DNA from: Candidula unifasciata
Lineage: Eukaryota; Mollusca; Gastropoda; Stylommatophora; Geomitridae
DNA length: 64,000 bases
NCBI GenBank assembly: GCA_905116865.2
Contig: CAJHNH020000719.1
Location: 1 to 64,000 of the forward strand
Direction of reading: 5' to 3'
Below, one piece after another: positions 22,801 through 35,386 of the stretch (position 1 is its first letter; every line of letters begins with the position of its first letter). Position numbers and translations under genes: made by a program. The notes beneath the pieces are model-generated. The model was given only the letters and a program-made list of their open reading frames with translations. It was not told the DNA's origin and made no database searches.

Positions 22801-25800
22801 TGTCATGAATCAAACTGTTGCCAATTTTAGAAGCTCTAGATGCCATGTTTTCAGATAGTGAATGGGAACTGGTCAATTTACTAGTTTTCAATGTGGTAGG
22901 TGCAATAGATATGATTATTTCTGCTTCTTCTTTTAGATGACTTAAAAGCAAATTTCCCTGAAAGTTGTTCTCAGTCGTTGGCGTGAGTTCGCCACCAAGC
23001 GTGTCCCACAGCACCAGCCAGGGATCAGTTTCCGTAGACAACTCCACCGGCAGACTGTGTGAAGAAGTTGTCTCACATCCAGCCACGACAAGCTCATCAA
23101 TATGACAAACTGAGCCACTCAGGTGTGTATCCAGGTTCTCGGTCGTTGGTGTGATTTCACTCTCAAGCATGCCCTGCATGTCATTCAGCAGCCTAGCATC
23201 AGTTTCCGTAGACAAGTCCACCTGCAGACTGTGTGAAAATGTTGTCTCAGCCACGACAAGATGCTCAATCTGACAAACTGATCCACCCTGGTGTGTGTTC
23301 TTATCCAGGTTCTCAATGACTCCTAGAGGACAATCACATCCCTGCTTAGGGTCAGTTCCCATAAGGTCTGTAATTATTTCTATATCATCTACATCACCTG
23401 GAAGCTGAGTGTCCAAAAGAACAGTTTTTCCATGAATCTTTGTTGATAAACTCTGCTTATATCCTAGGGAATGATCTTCATTGAACACAAGTTGTAAACT
23501 TACTCCCCTCTCACAAACGTTGATTGCATCTACATCTGTAGCTTCTTTAAAACTGCCATCCGACACAGTCTTGTGTCCATGAGTTGTGTATCCACTCTCA
23601 GCTTCTCCAGGGGCATCTACATCTGTAACTTCTTTAAAGCTGCCATCCGACACAGAGGTCAAACTCCTGCACATCACATCCTCACATGGCAAACTCTCAA
23701 CAGTTTCTGGCAACCGACATTTCTGACAAGACACTGATTGTCCACGGCTTAAAGTCCAGTCCCAATGACAGGAACCACAGAGGTTAGATCTTTCCATTAC
23801 ATCTTTAAAGTACTCACGTGCATCAAAGAATCTCGGTGAGAGTATCAGCTTATCCTGGCATTGAAAACTCCTCATTACTTCCCTTCTTGTCCCTCTGTGT
23901 AAAACTTCATCCCTACATCTAAATTCAGAAGCTCTCCTAATATTTCTGTTAACACTGGAAGTTTCTGTGCTTTGAATTTCAGCTTCACTGTTTTCAAACT
24001 GTGTAGCAATAGTATGTCTACTTGCGAAGGATTCAGAATCAACAGGAAGACTGTCTGTGTGTTCTTTAACACTATCAAATGTGATCAGCAATGGTGTTTT
24101 GGCAGCAGATTCACAGCCGACAGAGTCACAGTTCCTGGAACACTTGTTTTTGGGAGCATCATGATTGGCCAGATTCATGTTTAAAATGGAACCCATGTCA
24201 ACTAAGCCATGGGCAGTTCTGCTTGAATGCCCTTTAACTTTCCCTGCGTGCTCATTACCTGCAGCTGGACCATGTTGGCAGTCCAGCATAGATTCAATGA
24301 TGTGGGAGTTCAATGAACTTTCTTCAGAATGATGCTTCAAGCAGCTATTGTGTATCATATCCAATATCAGCATGTCAGGAGCCACATCAGGTCCCAAAGC
24401 AACAAGCAGATTTAAACTCTGTCTGGAAGAATCTGTGTCAGGGTTAAAGCACTGAATTTGCCTCTGAATTTGGTTCTGTGACCAGATGCCCAAACTGCAG
24501 TCATCATCTTCTGCTGGCACCAAGTTTTCCCTGAACGAAAGACTGGGTTCAAATCTTCTTTGAATCGGGGTCGGCAAGCATGTCTGGCTTTCACTGATAA
24601 ATGCCAGGTAATCGTAATAAGCAGCCCTGGAGTATCTGCCTAGAACAGGTGAGCTAGAGACTTCTGCGGATCGGGAAGAATTCTGACAAGAATGGGAGCA
24701 CTGATCACTTTCATCCTGGGAGTAATTAGTCTGCCACTCGTCCTCGTCCTGCACTTTTGTGAGGGCACCCCTCCTCTGTGCTACAGAAGCTGTCAGACTT
24801 GAGGATGCATGTTCTTGGCAGAGATCAGCAGGTTTCTCCGAAGCTCTATGCCTGGTCTTGCCATCTCTGTCTGCTACCGACCGACGCTTCATTTCACTAC
24901 CTCGAACAGCTTCTTGAAAATCTTTAAACGAATCATCATTAGCATTGCTGGGTTGCAGCTTCTTGTTGCCTCCACCACTGTGTACTGACTCCCTGGACTC
25001 TACCCAGCTACACAAGAGCTCCTTGGACACATCCTCATTAACTTCCCTTGCTTCTGATCTGCTCTCTGATTGGGCCAAAACCGGTACAGACATTTGCAGG
25101 CGTGATAGCATAGCATCATGCAGGAACATATTTCTTTCCTTTTCACATTCTTCGCTTGGGCTCACATTTCCTAATTTTGTGGGCTTGACCCCTCGACCCT
25201 CACACCTGGGAGATCTGGAATATGAAGGTGGACTCTGAACCGCTTCACCAACCTTTCTCAGATTTGAAGAGCCTTTTGTTATGATGTCCCTCAGAACTGT
25301 CTGAAAGTGCTTTTCCAGTATTGCCAAGTCTCGGTCATGGCTATTCTCTGGTGACCTAGATAGTGTGTGTTTCACTTCCTTGAAGACAGCACCTACCACT
25401 GGAGGAGAACCATCTACATAACTGACGTCTGCAACTTCAGGAGTATTGGCTGTGAGTGAGTGATCAGGCGTGTAGAAAACATCTCTATCTGGAGGTGATG
25501 CATCACGATTTACAAGTTCCACTTTATCAAGATTCTTGGTTTGTGAGGGGACACTCACCATATCTGACGTAGGAATAGGAGTACTGTTTGGTTGTACTGT
25601 TAAATCTACAGAGGAGCCTTCGCTACTTTTCTTCAGCAAGTTCTGGTAATCCTCTGCACTGAGGCACTCCATGACAATCTTATTGATCTCTTGCAGATGG
25701 ATGTCTGATGGTCTGGAATGGACACAACTGTGAATGTAGGATTTGGTGTGAGAAGCCAACATTTGCACTGTCTGAGGCAACATCATGTTTATCAATCCTT

Positions 25801-28800
25801 TGAAGCTCCAACTGCTGCCATCAGACTGAACTTTCCCAGCTGCCTTCTCTGGTTTACTGGTCTCTGCATCACGCTGACAATCTATCTTCACTTCCAATGA
25901 AACACTTGAATCAGACAGGTTGGACTCATCTTCGGTTTCATCTCTGGACACATTTCTGTCTGTGTTTTTAATAAACCGGACACTATCTGAGCTCCATCTC
26001 GAAAAAGGAAGCAAAGGAGACAAATTCCTGCATGCTGATTCCTGACTGTTGCCAAAGAAAGATGTTAGGTTCTTCTTTTGAAGCAGGCAGCCAGACGAAG
26101 AAGAATCTGTCCCAGGTTTCAGGGTAGCGGAATGGCTGACTTCTTGAAATAACTGCTGCTGGCTTGATAAACTTTGCTGCTTCCATGCCGTCCACTTCTT
26201 ACTTTGACTTCTTACACTTTCACTAAAAATACTGGAATGTCTTTTGAGAATGCTGGTCAGACTTATATGTTTTCTGTCAGCCTCTTTGGACAATGTTTCT
26301 GGGCTGAAAAATCTACCTTCTTCCTGGTTAGCTGGATCTTCCAGGTCATCTCTGCAACTTGGTTTCCTTTCTTGCAACACACTCTCTGTCGAGACCGTCA
26401 TAATTTGAGAGTCCTCTGTTGATTTATCGTTCTCCCAAACATCTGGCACAGGATCTGAGAATGTGTCATCGAAGGATCTACTCTTGTGAGGCACGACTTC
26501 TGTCTGTGATAAACCACATGAGCTTAGGCTGCAGACTATGTCATTATAATTCTCTCTGCTCTGAAAGAGTAGATTTGCTGTCCCAACCGTCTCAGTAAAT
26601 TGAAGCTCTTCTCTATGCTTGTCTAAATCTGGTATAGACCGCACCTTAATGTTTACTTCAAAGCTGTCTGACTTCTGTAAGTTTCTGTGATGTTTCTTAT
26701 CTTCTGCATCGTCTGTACTGTCACACAGAGTTTCTGCTGATTCATCTGCTGGCTTTCCATGCGTGTGATTACTTCTTGGAGAACTGTGAGTCTGTCCTTT
26801 CACTAGCTGCTCATTCAGTAATTTCAACCTGTTATTAGCCAACACAGCAGCAATGTTATCTTTACGATGTTTGGCTTTATTCATCAGTTCTTCACTGCTG
26901 TTATCGGGACTACTGGACGCTTCATTGCTGGACATTTCTTCAGCACTAGTGGTCATCTCAGTGCTGACCGCTGCTTCGGCACTGGTTTTCTCAGTACTGG
27001 GTGCTGTATCGCCGTGTGGTACCAACAGACCGAGCTTATTCACTAAATACTGGGGAGAGAATTTCTCCTTCTCAGTGTCCAAACTCTTGACCGCCACTGA
27101 AGTCTGCGTCTTGTCTGTAGACGCAGACTGACAGTCCAGCTCATGGTACTGGACGGGATTTTCTTTTGAAGATTCTGTGTGCTGGTCATCCTCTGACTGG
27201 TCCAGTGAAGGAATGTCCACATATGCCATTGTGTAATACTTCGCAGTGTCTGCTGGTAGCATCTTCTGGACAGACGCAGTCTCTGCTTCAACATCCCTGA
27301 TGCTCTCTTTCTTCTCCACCTTGACAAAATCACTGCCTTCTCCAACAGTATAAAATTCAGCATCATTATCCTCATCGCTCAAGTCACCAAGGAGAGGCTC
27401 CCTGTCCACGTAATACGCATCCGTATCCGCCTCCACCCACATCCTGACCGTATCATTCCATGTAACACTTGTAGTCTCCCTCTCCAAAATCTCTCCCACA
27501 TCGGGACATCTGTTCGGTTGATGACTGTGATCTAAGTCTACAGACATGCCTACCATCTCCACCTGATGACTGTCAATTTGAGCAGCTTTTTCTGTACTTT
27601 GATCCGTGGCCAAAACTGAAGACTTCCACCTGGACACATCCATTCCGGATAATTTATCGGCTGTGTACATTTCATTGACACTCTGCTTCTGATCCTCAGA
27701 GTTTTGGAAATCTGCTGGAGACATTTTCTTGTAGCCATCGTCACCTAGTTTGTAAAAATTACCCACAGGCTCTCTGCTTTCTTGGCAAGATGAATAAAAA
27801 TCATCAACTGGTGGAGCACCTGCTCCGCCTGAAGCCGCCGAGCCAGAGATGAGGCTCAGTAGTTCAACTGGCTGGATATCACATGGATCAACACGATGCT
27901 CAAAAGGGAGACACCGAAATTGGCTATCATTACTGACACACAACATGGCCAGATTTCTGTTCACGTCCCGATTTTGGGCCGTGGAATCTGAGTCTGGCTT
28001 TAATTCTTTAAACAGCGCGTAACTGTCACTCAGCTGTCCCTGGCTAGCACTGGAAGATTTTATCACCATGGCCAGGTTTTGGCATGAAGCAAATCCTTGT
28101 GGTATCTGCTTGACCTGTAGGTCAGAAGTAACCGCCTCCGTTATGAGTTTAGATTTCTCTATTATGGGAATAGATTTAGATTTCTCCATTGTGGGAACAT
28201 ATTTATCTGTTATGGGAATAGATTTTTCTGATAAGGGTATAGATTTATCTATTTTGGGAACAGATTTATCTACTATGGGAATAGATTTCTCTGTCACAGG
28301 AATAGATTTATCCATTATGGGAATAGATTTACCTAGAAGGGGAATAGATTTCTCTGTTTTGGAAATAGATTTCAAAGCAATTTTAATACATTTCTGGACC
28401 CCTTCAGCTTTATTTCCATGGTCAGCAGATGAAAGACTGGACGCTTCAGAGTCTACATCTGTTGTTTCGCCAACAAGCAGTTCCCCCGGAGAAACTTTCT
28501 CCTTCCGTTTACTTGCATCAGACTGTCCAGCACCTGGCAACTCTCTCTCAGCATTCTTCACTAAACCAACCAATGACAAATTAGAAGCTTCATTACGTAA
28601 TACTGCAGTTCACCATCAACTTTTCCTTCTGGGGAACATCTGGTCTTCTGTTGAACCTGGTCAAACTGTTCAGCCAAGGGAAATCCTTCCCCTGCATCTT
28701 TGAACGAGTCGATTTCATGTGATGTAGAATCTTCACATAACTGATCTGTGTCTACATGTTCCTGGTGGCTGGACTGCAAAGTTGACTGCATCAAACCTTG

Positions 28801-29653
28801 ATGAATTTGTCTACCTTTCTCATACACTGGCTGCATATTTGACAGATGCCGCTCAGGGAAATAACTGAGCTCCCCATCTGTCAGGATATTCTGAGCTGAA
28901 CTGGTGCTTAAGCTGGAACAGAAAGTCCTTAGTGCTGCTCACGCATGGATGCTGATTTTGAACGCTATTTTCCACACAGCCAATATGAGGTTCTCTGTTG
29001 GGGTCTGTAACATTTACATGCTTGATAACGCTGGCTTTCTTGGATTTATGTGTGAATTTGTTCTTCCAGCGACTGAAATACTTGTGGCCGAACTCTGAAA
29101 CTACACCTCTTCCAGGCAGATGACAGCCTGTTTCCGACGGAGCCTGCCTGGTAGGAAGATGGTTTGATGACATCTCCAGAACTTCATTAAAAGAGGTTTC
29201 ATGTGGGGGAGCCACTGGAGCTTTTCGTTTCGGCTGACAGCAGTGCTAGGTAAGTTTGCAATAACAGAAAGACTCAGTGGTGCTGTTGCATTCACTTAAC
29301 TAAATTCATATGCTCTTAATATTAGCTTCTTCTTCTTCTTCGCATTCACCGGCTATACTCCACCGGAAGTTCTGACTGTTTGTCCACTCCTGGACTTTTG
29401 TACTGATCCAGAGCTTTAGTTTTGAGTGCAAATCCACTTTACAGATCTGGCTGATGCAGACTGATGGTTCCTTGCCTCACATGCAGATGCACTTCGCCTT
29501 TTTTTAAAAAAAACCCACACACCCTAATTAGTTGCCTCTTACAACTTGCTTGTCAGGGGGAGCAATGAGTCTATTCTTTGTTCTCCAAAACGGAACTCCA
29601 GAACCCACATGGGGAAAATACTAATCTGAAACTTATAAATTTACATATTTTGA

Positions 29654-29685
<32 letters not shown>

Positions 29686-32600
29686 CCAAAAAAAAAAACA
29701 GGACCCTTTTTTAGGCCAGCACCATATTTGGATATGATGCAGATTTGTATTGACCAATCATCCCTGACAGGTGAGTGGTAAACACCATGCCGAGACCAGC
29801 TTCACTTCCCAGGACTTTACCTGGGACCCATTTTGGGCTGGGTCGACCTTAGAGCAAAAGTATTTGTTGAAAAATCTGACTATTTGCGGATTTGAATCCA
29901 AGACCTCTAGACCGGCAGAAAACTTGACCCCATTAAAAAAATGTTTATATAATTCGGCTGAAGGGGTTTGACTAACAAGACCTGCTCCGAGATCGATTAA
30001 GGTCAGGGTTGAAGTTCCTCCTCTCTATAGCACAAAGCCTGGGCAGTATTGTAGAGACCATATGTTGCTCATGCATAATGATTCCTCCCTAGACCTGCCT
30101 TGTTTACGCCAAAGGAAAGATAAAACCAGTACGTTTGGAACGAGGCAGGTTGCAGAAGCTGCCGGATCAGAAGAGCATTGCTCTATCTGTCCACCTGTCG
30201 GAGCTTCCCTCCTAGACCAGCTGCCAGCCAAGGCGAAGGGCCTGGCCTGCCCTGTCATAACACAAAGTTTTCAGGTTGCATTTCCTCTTCCTAGGATAAG
30301 GCTAGTAACCTCCCCAATGCACTCCTTCGTCCAAAGCCGTTGGCACAATATGGGATGTTGGGTTATACAGCAACAGCAGAACAAAGCCAGTTCTTAAACC
30401 ACTGATGTGTGAAAGGTAGAGAGAAAGGGGAGAATGGCAAGTGCCCTGACAGACAAAGCCTTGCAAAACTAGTGCTTTTAATCACTGATGTGTGAAAGGT
30501 AGAGAGAAAGTGCAAGTGCCTGACAGACAAAGCCTTGCAAAACTAGCTTTTAATCACTTGCAAAAAAGCTAGTGCTTTTAATCACTGATGTGTGAAAGGT
30601 AGAGAGAAAGGGGAGAATGGCAAGTGCCCTGACAGACAAAGCCTTGCAAAACTAGTGCTTTTAATCACTGATGTGTGAAAGGTAGAGAGAAAGGGGAGAA
30701 TGGCAAGTGCCCTGAGAGACAAAGCCTTGCAAAACTAGTGCTTTTAATCACTGATGTGTGAAAGGTAGAGAGAAAGGGGAGAATGGCAAGTGCCCTGACA
30801 GACAAAGCCTTGCAAAACTAGTGCTTTTAATCACTGATGTGTGAAAGGTAGAGAGAAAGGGGAGAATGGCAAGTGCCCTGAACTTTTAATCACTGATGTG
30901 TGAAAGGTAGAGAGAAAGAGTAGAATGAAGTGCAGAGAGCCTTGCAGAGCTTTTAATTGTGTGTAAGAAATCAATACAGACAACTTTGTAGGTCCCCATG
31001 CAGCTGACTTGGGGTGTGAAGTGTTATGTATTCACATATTCTAGGTCAAGAAGTATGAAATAGAATATCCAGATTTTTTCCTGATCACCTTTACTTCCCA
31101 AACAATTTCCATAATATTTATTCTGCTCGTGTGATTATCCCTTTATATATGTTATATTTCAAAAACAAATGTAAATAAATAAAGATTTTTAAAATTAGCA
31201 GCGACCTGGTTGCTGTTTTTCTTTTTTAAAGTTTGTTTTTTTATCATGATGAAAGGGTTAACCACTGATTTGTGAAAAGTAGCGACAAAAAGTAGAATGG
31301 CAAGTAAACTGACAGATGCGCACAGCTTCTAACCTGTTTGATTTCTGGCACTTCCTGATTGCCGTACACAGACTGTGGCGTGTCTGGTGAGGAAAAAAAG
31401 AGCTAGTTAGGGAATGTATATATTTAAATAATGCAGACACAGTCATTATCAAGTGCCTTGCCAGCTGGCGTAGGCCTTCATGCATCATGCATCACCACAT
31501 ATCTCGGTCTTTGGTGTTCTGGATCATTTCTACTGATGATATTCCTCCATGCCATTGTCTTAAGCCACCCATCATCGCTTCTCTTGGTCTGCCTCTGCCT
31601 CTTCTAGTGGTTGTCACGATATTTTCCAGTGCTCCTTTTCTCATTACATGATCAAAGAACTTTTACTGGTCTTCTTCTTATTGTTGTACATAATATTCTA
31701 CTTTCATTAGCCATTTCCAGGCACTCATTCTTAGTTATTCTGTCAGTCTAAGAAATTCGCAGCATTCTTCTCAAAAAACCACATCTCAGTTGCCTTCAAA
31801 CTCTTAATTTGTTTGCTCACATTCCAAGATTCCCTATCAAACAACAGAACAAGCTCGATGTAACATTTCTGTACTCGCAGGATGAAAGGGTTAAACACTA
31901 ATGTGTGAAAAGTAGAGAAAGTGTAGAATGGCAAGCAGTCTGACACAATAGACTGCACAATTTATTGTCTGGCATATTTCGCTGTATCTCGTTAGGTGCA
32001 TTATTACAGTGTTACGTCAACATATAATAAAGCATAAATACTGAAATCTTTTCCCTGAAATACACAAATCACACGGCCATCTATAGCTACAGTGTACGTC
32101 TTCTGACAGGAAGTTTAAGACAGCCACATGGTCACTATGGCAATTTCAAAAGATATACGTAGCAAACATATAATGAGATAAAAGAATAGAGTGCCTACCT
32201 TTGCCAGGACTGCTGCATCTGGAACCCAGGGAGCTTCTGGTCAGTTGGACTGATGGAGAACCGTGGGCCGAGACTTCATCACTGAAGCCGTTCTCCCCAG
32301 AGCTGTCGGTCACAGACAGACAAACGTGTAGTAAATAAAAGTAGAGAAAAATTATCCTCATCATTGGCATATGGTGCTACAGCCATGTCTTTACAGACCA
32401 ACTGACACTTGATGGGTCTTAGTCTTAGTCCAGGTCTCAACTTCACCGCAATCGGGTTTCCCCAAACCTGCTTCGTTCCTGTGCTAGTGACAATCAAATA
32501 AAATGTCCCTCACTGTCGCATTTGACAAACTGGTCAACAAACAATCAGCCCCAGAACAATCCAGAAGTATGCACACGCAACAAATGCACAATTCAGTTGC

Positions 32601-33413
32601 TAGAGGTGCCAAAGCCAATAGTCGCTACCAGAAATGCAGTCCGTCATTGATAGAAGTAGTCAGGCATGATAAGCTGGCTATACACATGTAGAGTTATTAC
32701 ATAAGTTATTTCACCAGCTCACACGTAAACCGGCTACCAGCCATACTGAATCGCCGCACAAATGAAAGGCATTCCACAGGAAAAACACAGCTCACAAGGC
32801 CGCACCAAGGACTAAACGCAGCAGCTCAGGCAGCAAAATCGTAGACTACCATCCACATGTGGAAACTGCACCAGCAAAGCGCTGTCAGAAACAAAACAAC
32901 CCCGAAGAGAAAGATTATGCCATGCCTCCACCGGTTTGGTCCGGAAGTCACTTGATGGGTGATGAGGTCAACACCATGCCAGCAGCCTTGATCTCCAAGG
33001 ATATTTCCTAGTACTCATTTGGGGCTGGTCCAACCTGGCAGCCAGGTTGAAACATCAGTCAGTGCAAAATCAAACCTAAGATACGTGAACAGCTAGTGTC
33101 TGGCAACCGCTCTACCATAGCTCCATACAAATGCTTGAATGTTGGAAATACACAGTCTTCTTCTTCTTCGTCTTTTTTTTTTTCCTTCTTCTTCTTGTTT
33201 ATCAAATGTAAACTCTGGCGGAAAGTTCTGGTTGTTTATTCACTTCTGGACTTTAGTCCTTAGAACCCACACCAGTTTCTCTCATCTTTAACCCCTTCGC
33301 CTTAATAATGCTGAAAAAAATGGTAATGACTACATTGGAATTATCAACAGAAATCTGTTAAAAACAACAATTTTACACGGGTCACTAATTTAAACAAAAA
33401 TACACACAAACAA

Positions 33414-33475
<62 letters not shown>

Positions 33476-35290
33476 CCTGGGGCCTAACAAATAAATGTAT
33501 CAGGTAACTTAAATGTATCAGGTAACTCATGCCGTGACCTCCATCACTGAGGTGTATGGGGGCATTTGACTTCAACTTGGCTTTCACCCTTTCCCCCCCC
33601 CCCCCCCCCCCCCATGTGGTCTGAAGGCAACCCATCGAAATGCTATTTTTAGTTAATCTATTTATATCCTGACCTCATAAACATTTGTGCAGGCATGAGC
33701 ATAGCCAAAAGCATTACCTATACGTCTTGTAAACAGGTCACTATAACAAGTCAGAAAAGTGACATTTATGGGGAGCTAGTCTCAATCAGAAGTGTCAGTT
33801 TTGTGGCTTCTCAGGATGACAGGGTTAAACATCCTTCCAGTCTGCTATTTTCATCACCAATTACCAAAGATGTCCTATCAACCAACAACTAGAATTGTGC
33901 TTGTATTCCTAACAAATAAAATAAAACACTATGTTATGGTATGAATTTATATTTCTTCTTCTCTTCTTCTGTCTTTTATCTCTCTGCCATCACAGGCAGC
34001 TCAGCCATGTCCTTCCCATATTTGTTACTTACCTATCATTCTTCTCCACATGCTTTTGTTTAGTCTGCCCTTTTTCATTTTACCCTGTCAGTTCCAGTGA
34101 TAACACATTTTAGTTATAGGAATGAATACGAAAGCTCTTGATAACAGCAACTTTCATGTTAAAACAGAGAGCTGCAGTTAGCATGCTTGCATACATAAGA
34201 TATCAAATTCCTCCTAAGTCAAAGAGCATCTGCATAAGAGGGGAGAAACCAACAGTCTGCATACAAATAATAAGATCTCTTAAGATGGGTGTGCACATAA
34301 AATTCAAGTTCTGGTATAAGACCAGTCCATGAGAAGATGAACTACCAGAACTTTCCGCCAGAATTTACAGCCAGGGAATGCTAAGGAGAGATATTAAAAA
34401 TAACAATAAAGAAAACGACAAAAGCGATCACAAAGAAGAACTCACTTTGACGAGATAGACTTGCTAAGGGTCTGTCTTGGTTTGTATATAAATTGCTCAA
34501 AATCTTTGCCCAATTCCTGGCAGATGTCCTCAAGTGTTAAATACGCCTGCAGAAACAGTAACAACAGATCAGTCTGTAATAAAAATATACTTGGAGAAAC
34601 AACAATAGTCAAGTCTGTAAAAAAACATTTTCTAAAAATTAACTTTTTCTTCTTCTTCACGTTTCATCAGCTGTTAACTCTGGCAAAAAGTTCTAGTTGT
34701 TCTACCACTTCAGGACTGTCGTCCCATTCCAGATCCTGAGTGTTGCATGTGCATCGGTTTTACAGATCTGAATCATACGTATGCAGACGGTTGGTTCCTT
34801 GCCTCTCAGGCAGATGCATTCTGACTTTGATAAAAATAACTGATCTAGACTTCCGGGTGGATTTGGCCCGAAAATGAGTGAACACAGAAGAAGAAAAACC
34901 AGAACCTACAATGTATGCTGCAAAAGGCGACTAAGAACGGTTGGCAGAATACTAGCTACATCAACGTCTTGCAGTCCTTGCCGTCAGGCTACCCACCACT
35001 TGTAACAGCATCTGCCTGCCATGACTTCATGTAACCGTGATCGGGGAGCTAGGAGGGTACTCTACCCCTGCCCATGAGGTATCCCAAAGGCTAGCAGAAG
35101 GTTTGACCATTCCCCACTAACTCATCCCATTAAAACTATAGCTACAAAATTCAACAATCAGGAACTAATCAACACTGGAGTCAAAAAATAATGACAAACA
35201 TAAATGAGTTGATGATTGATGTGCGAGTTTCACAACCCGAGAGAGAAAGAGAGAGAGAGGGAGAGAGAGAGAGGGAGAGAGGGAGGGAGG

Positions 35291-35386
<96 letters not shown>

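Noticed and set aside
28603..28947. Small intron (GTGAGC to CTGCAG) to explain the frame break in the giant exon
   Set aside because: The donor leaves phase 0 while the acceptor needs phase 1, and the skipped segment itself reads as protein in another frame.
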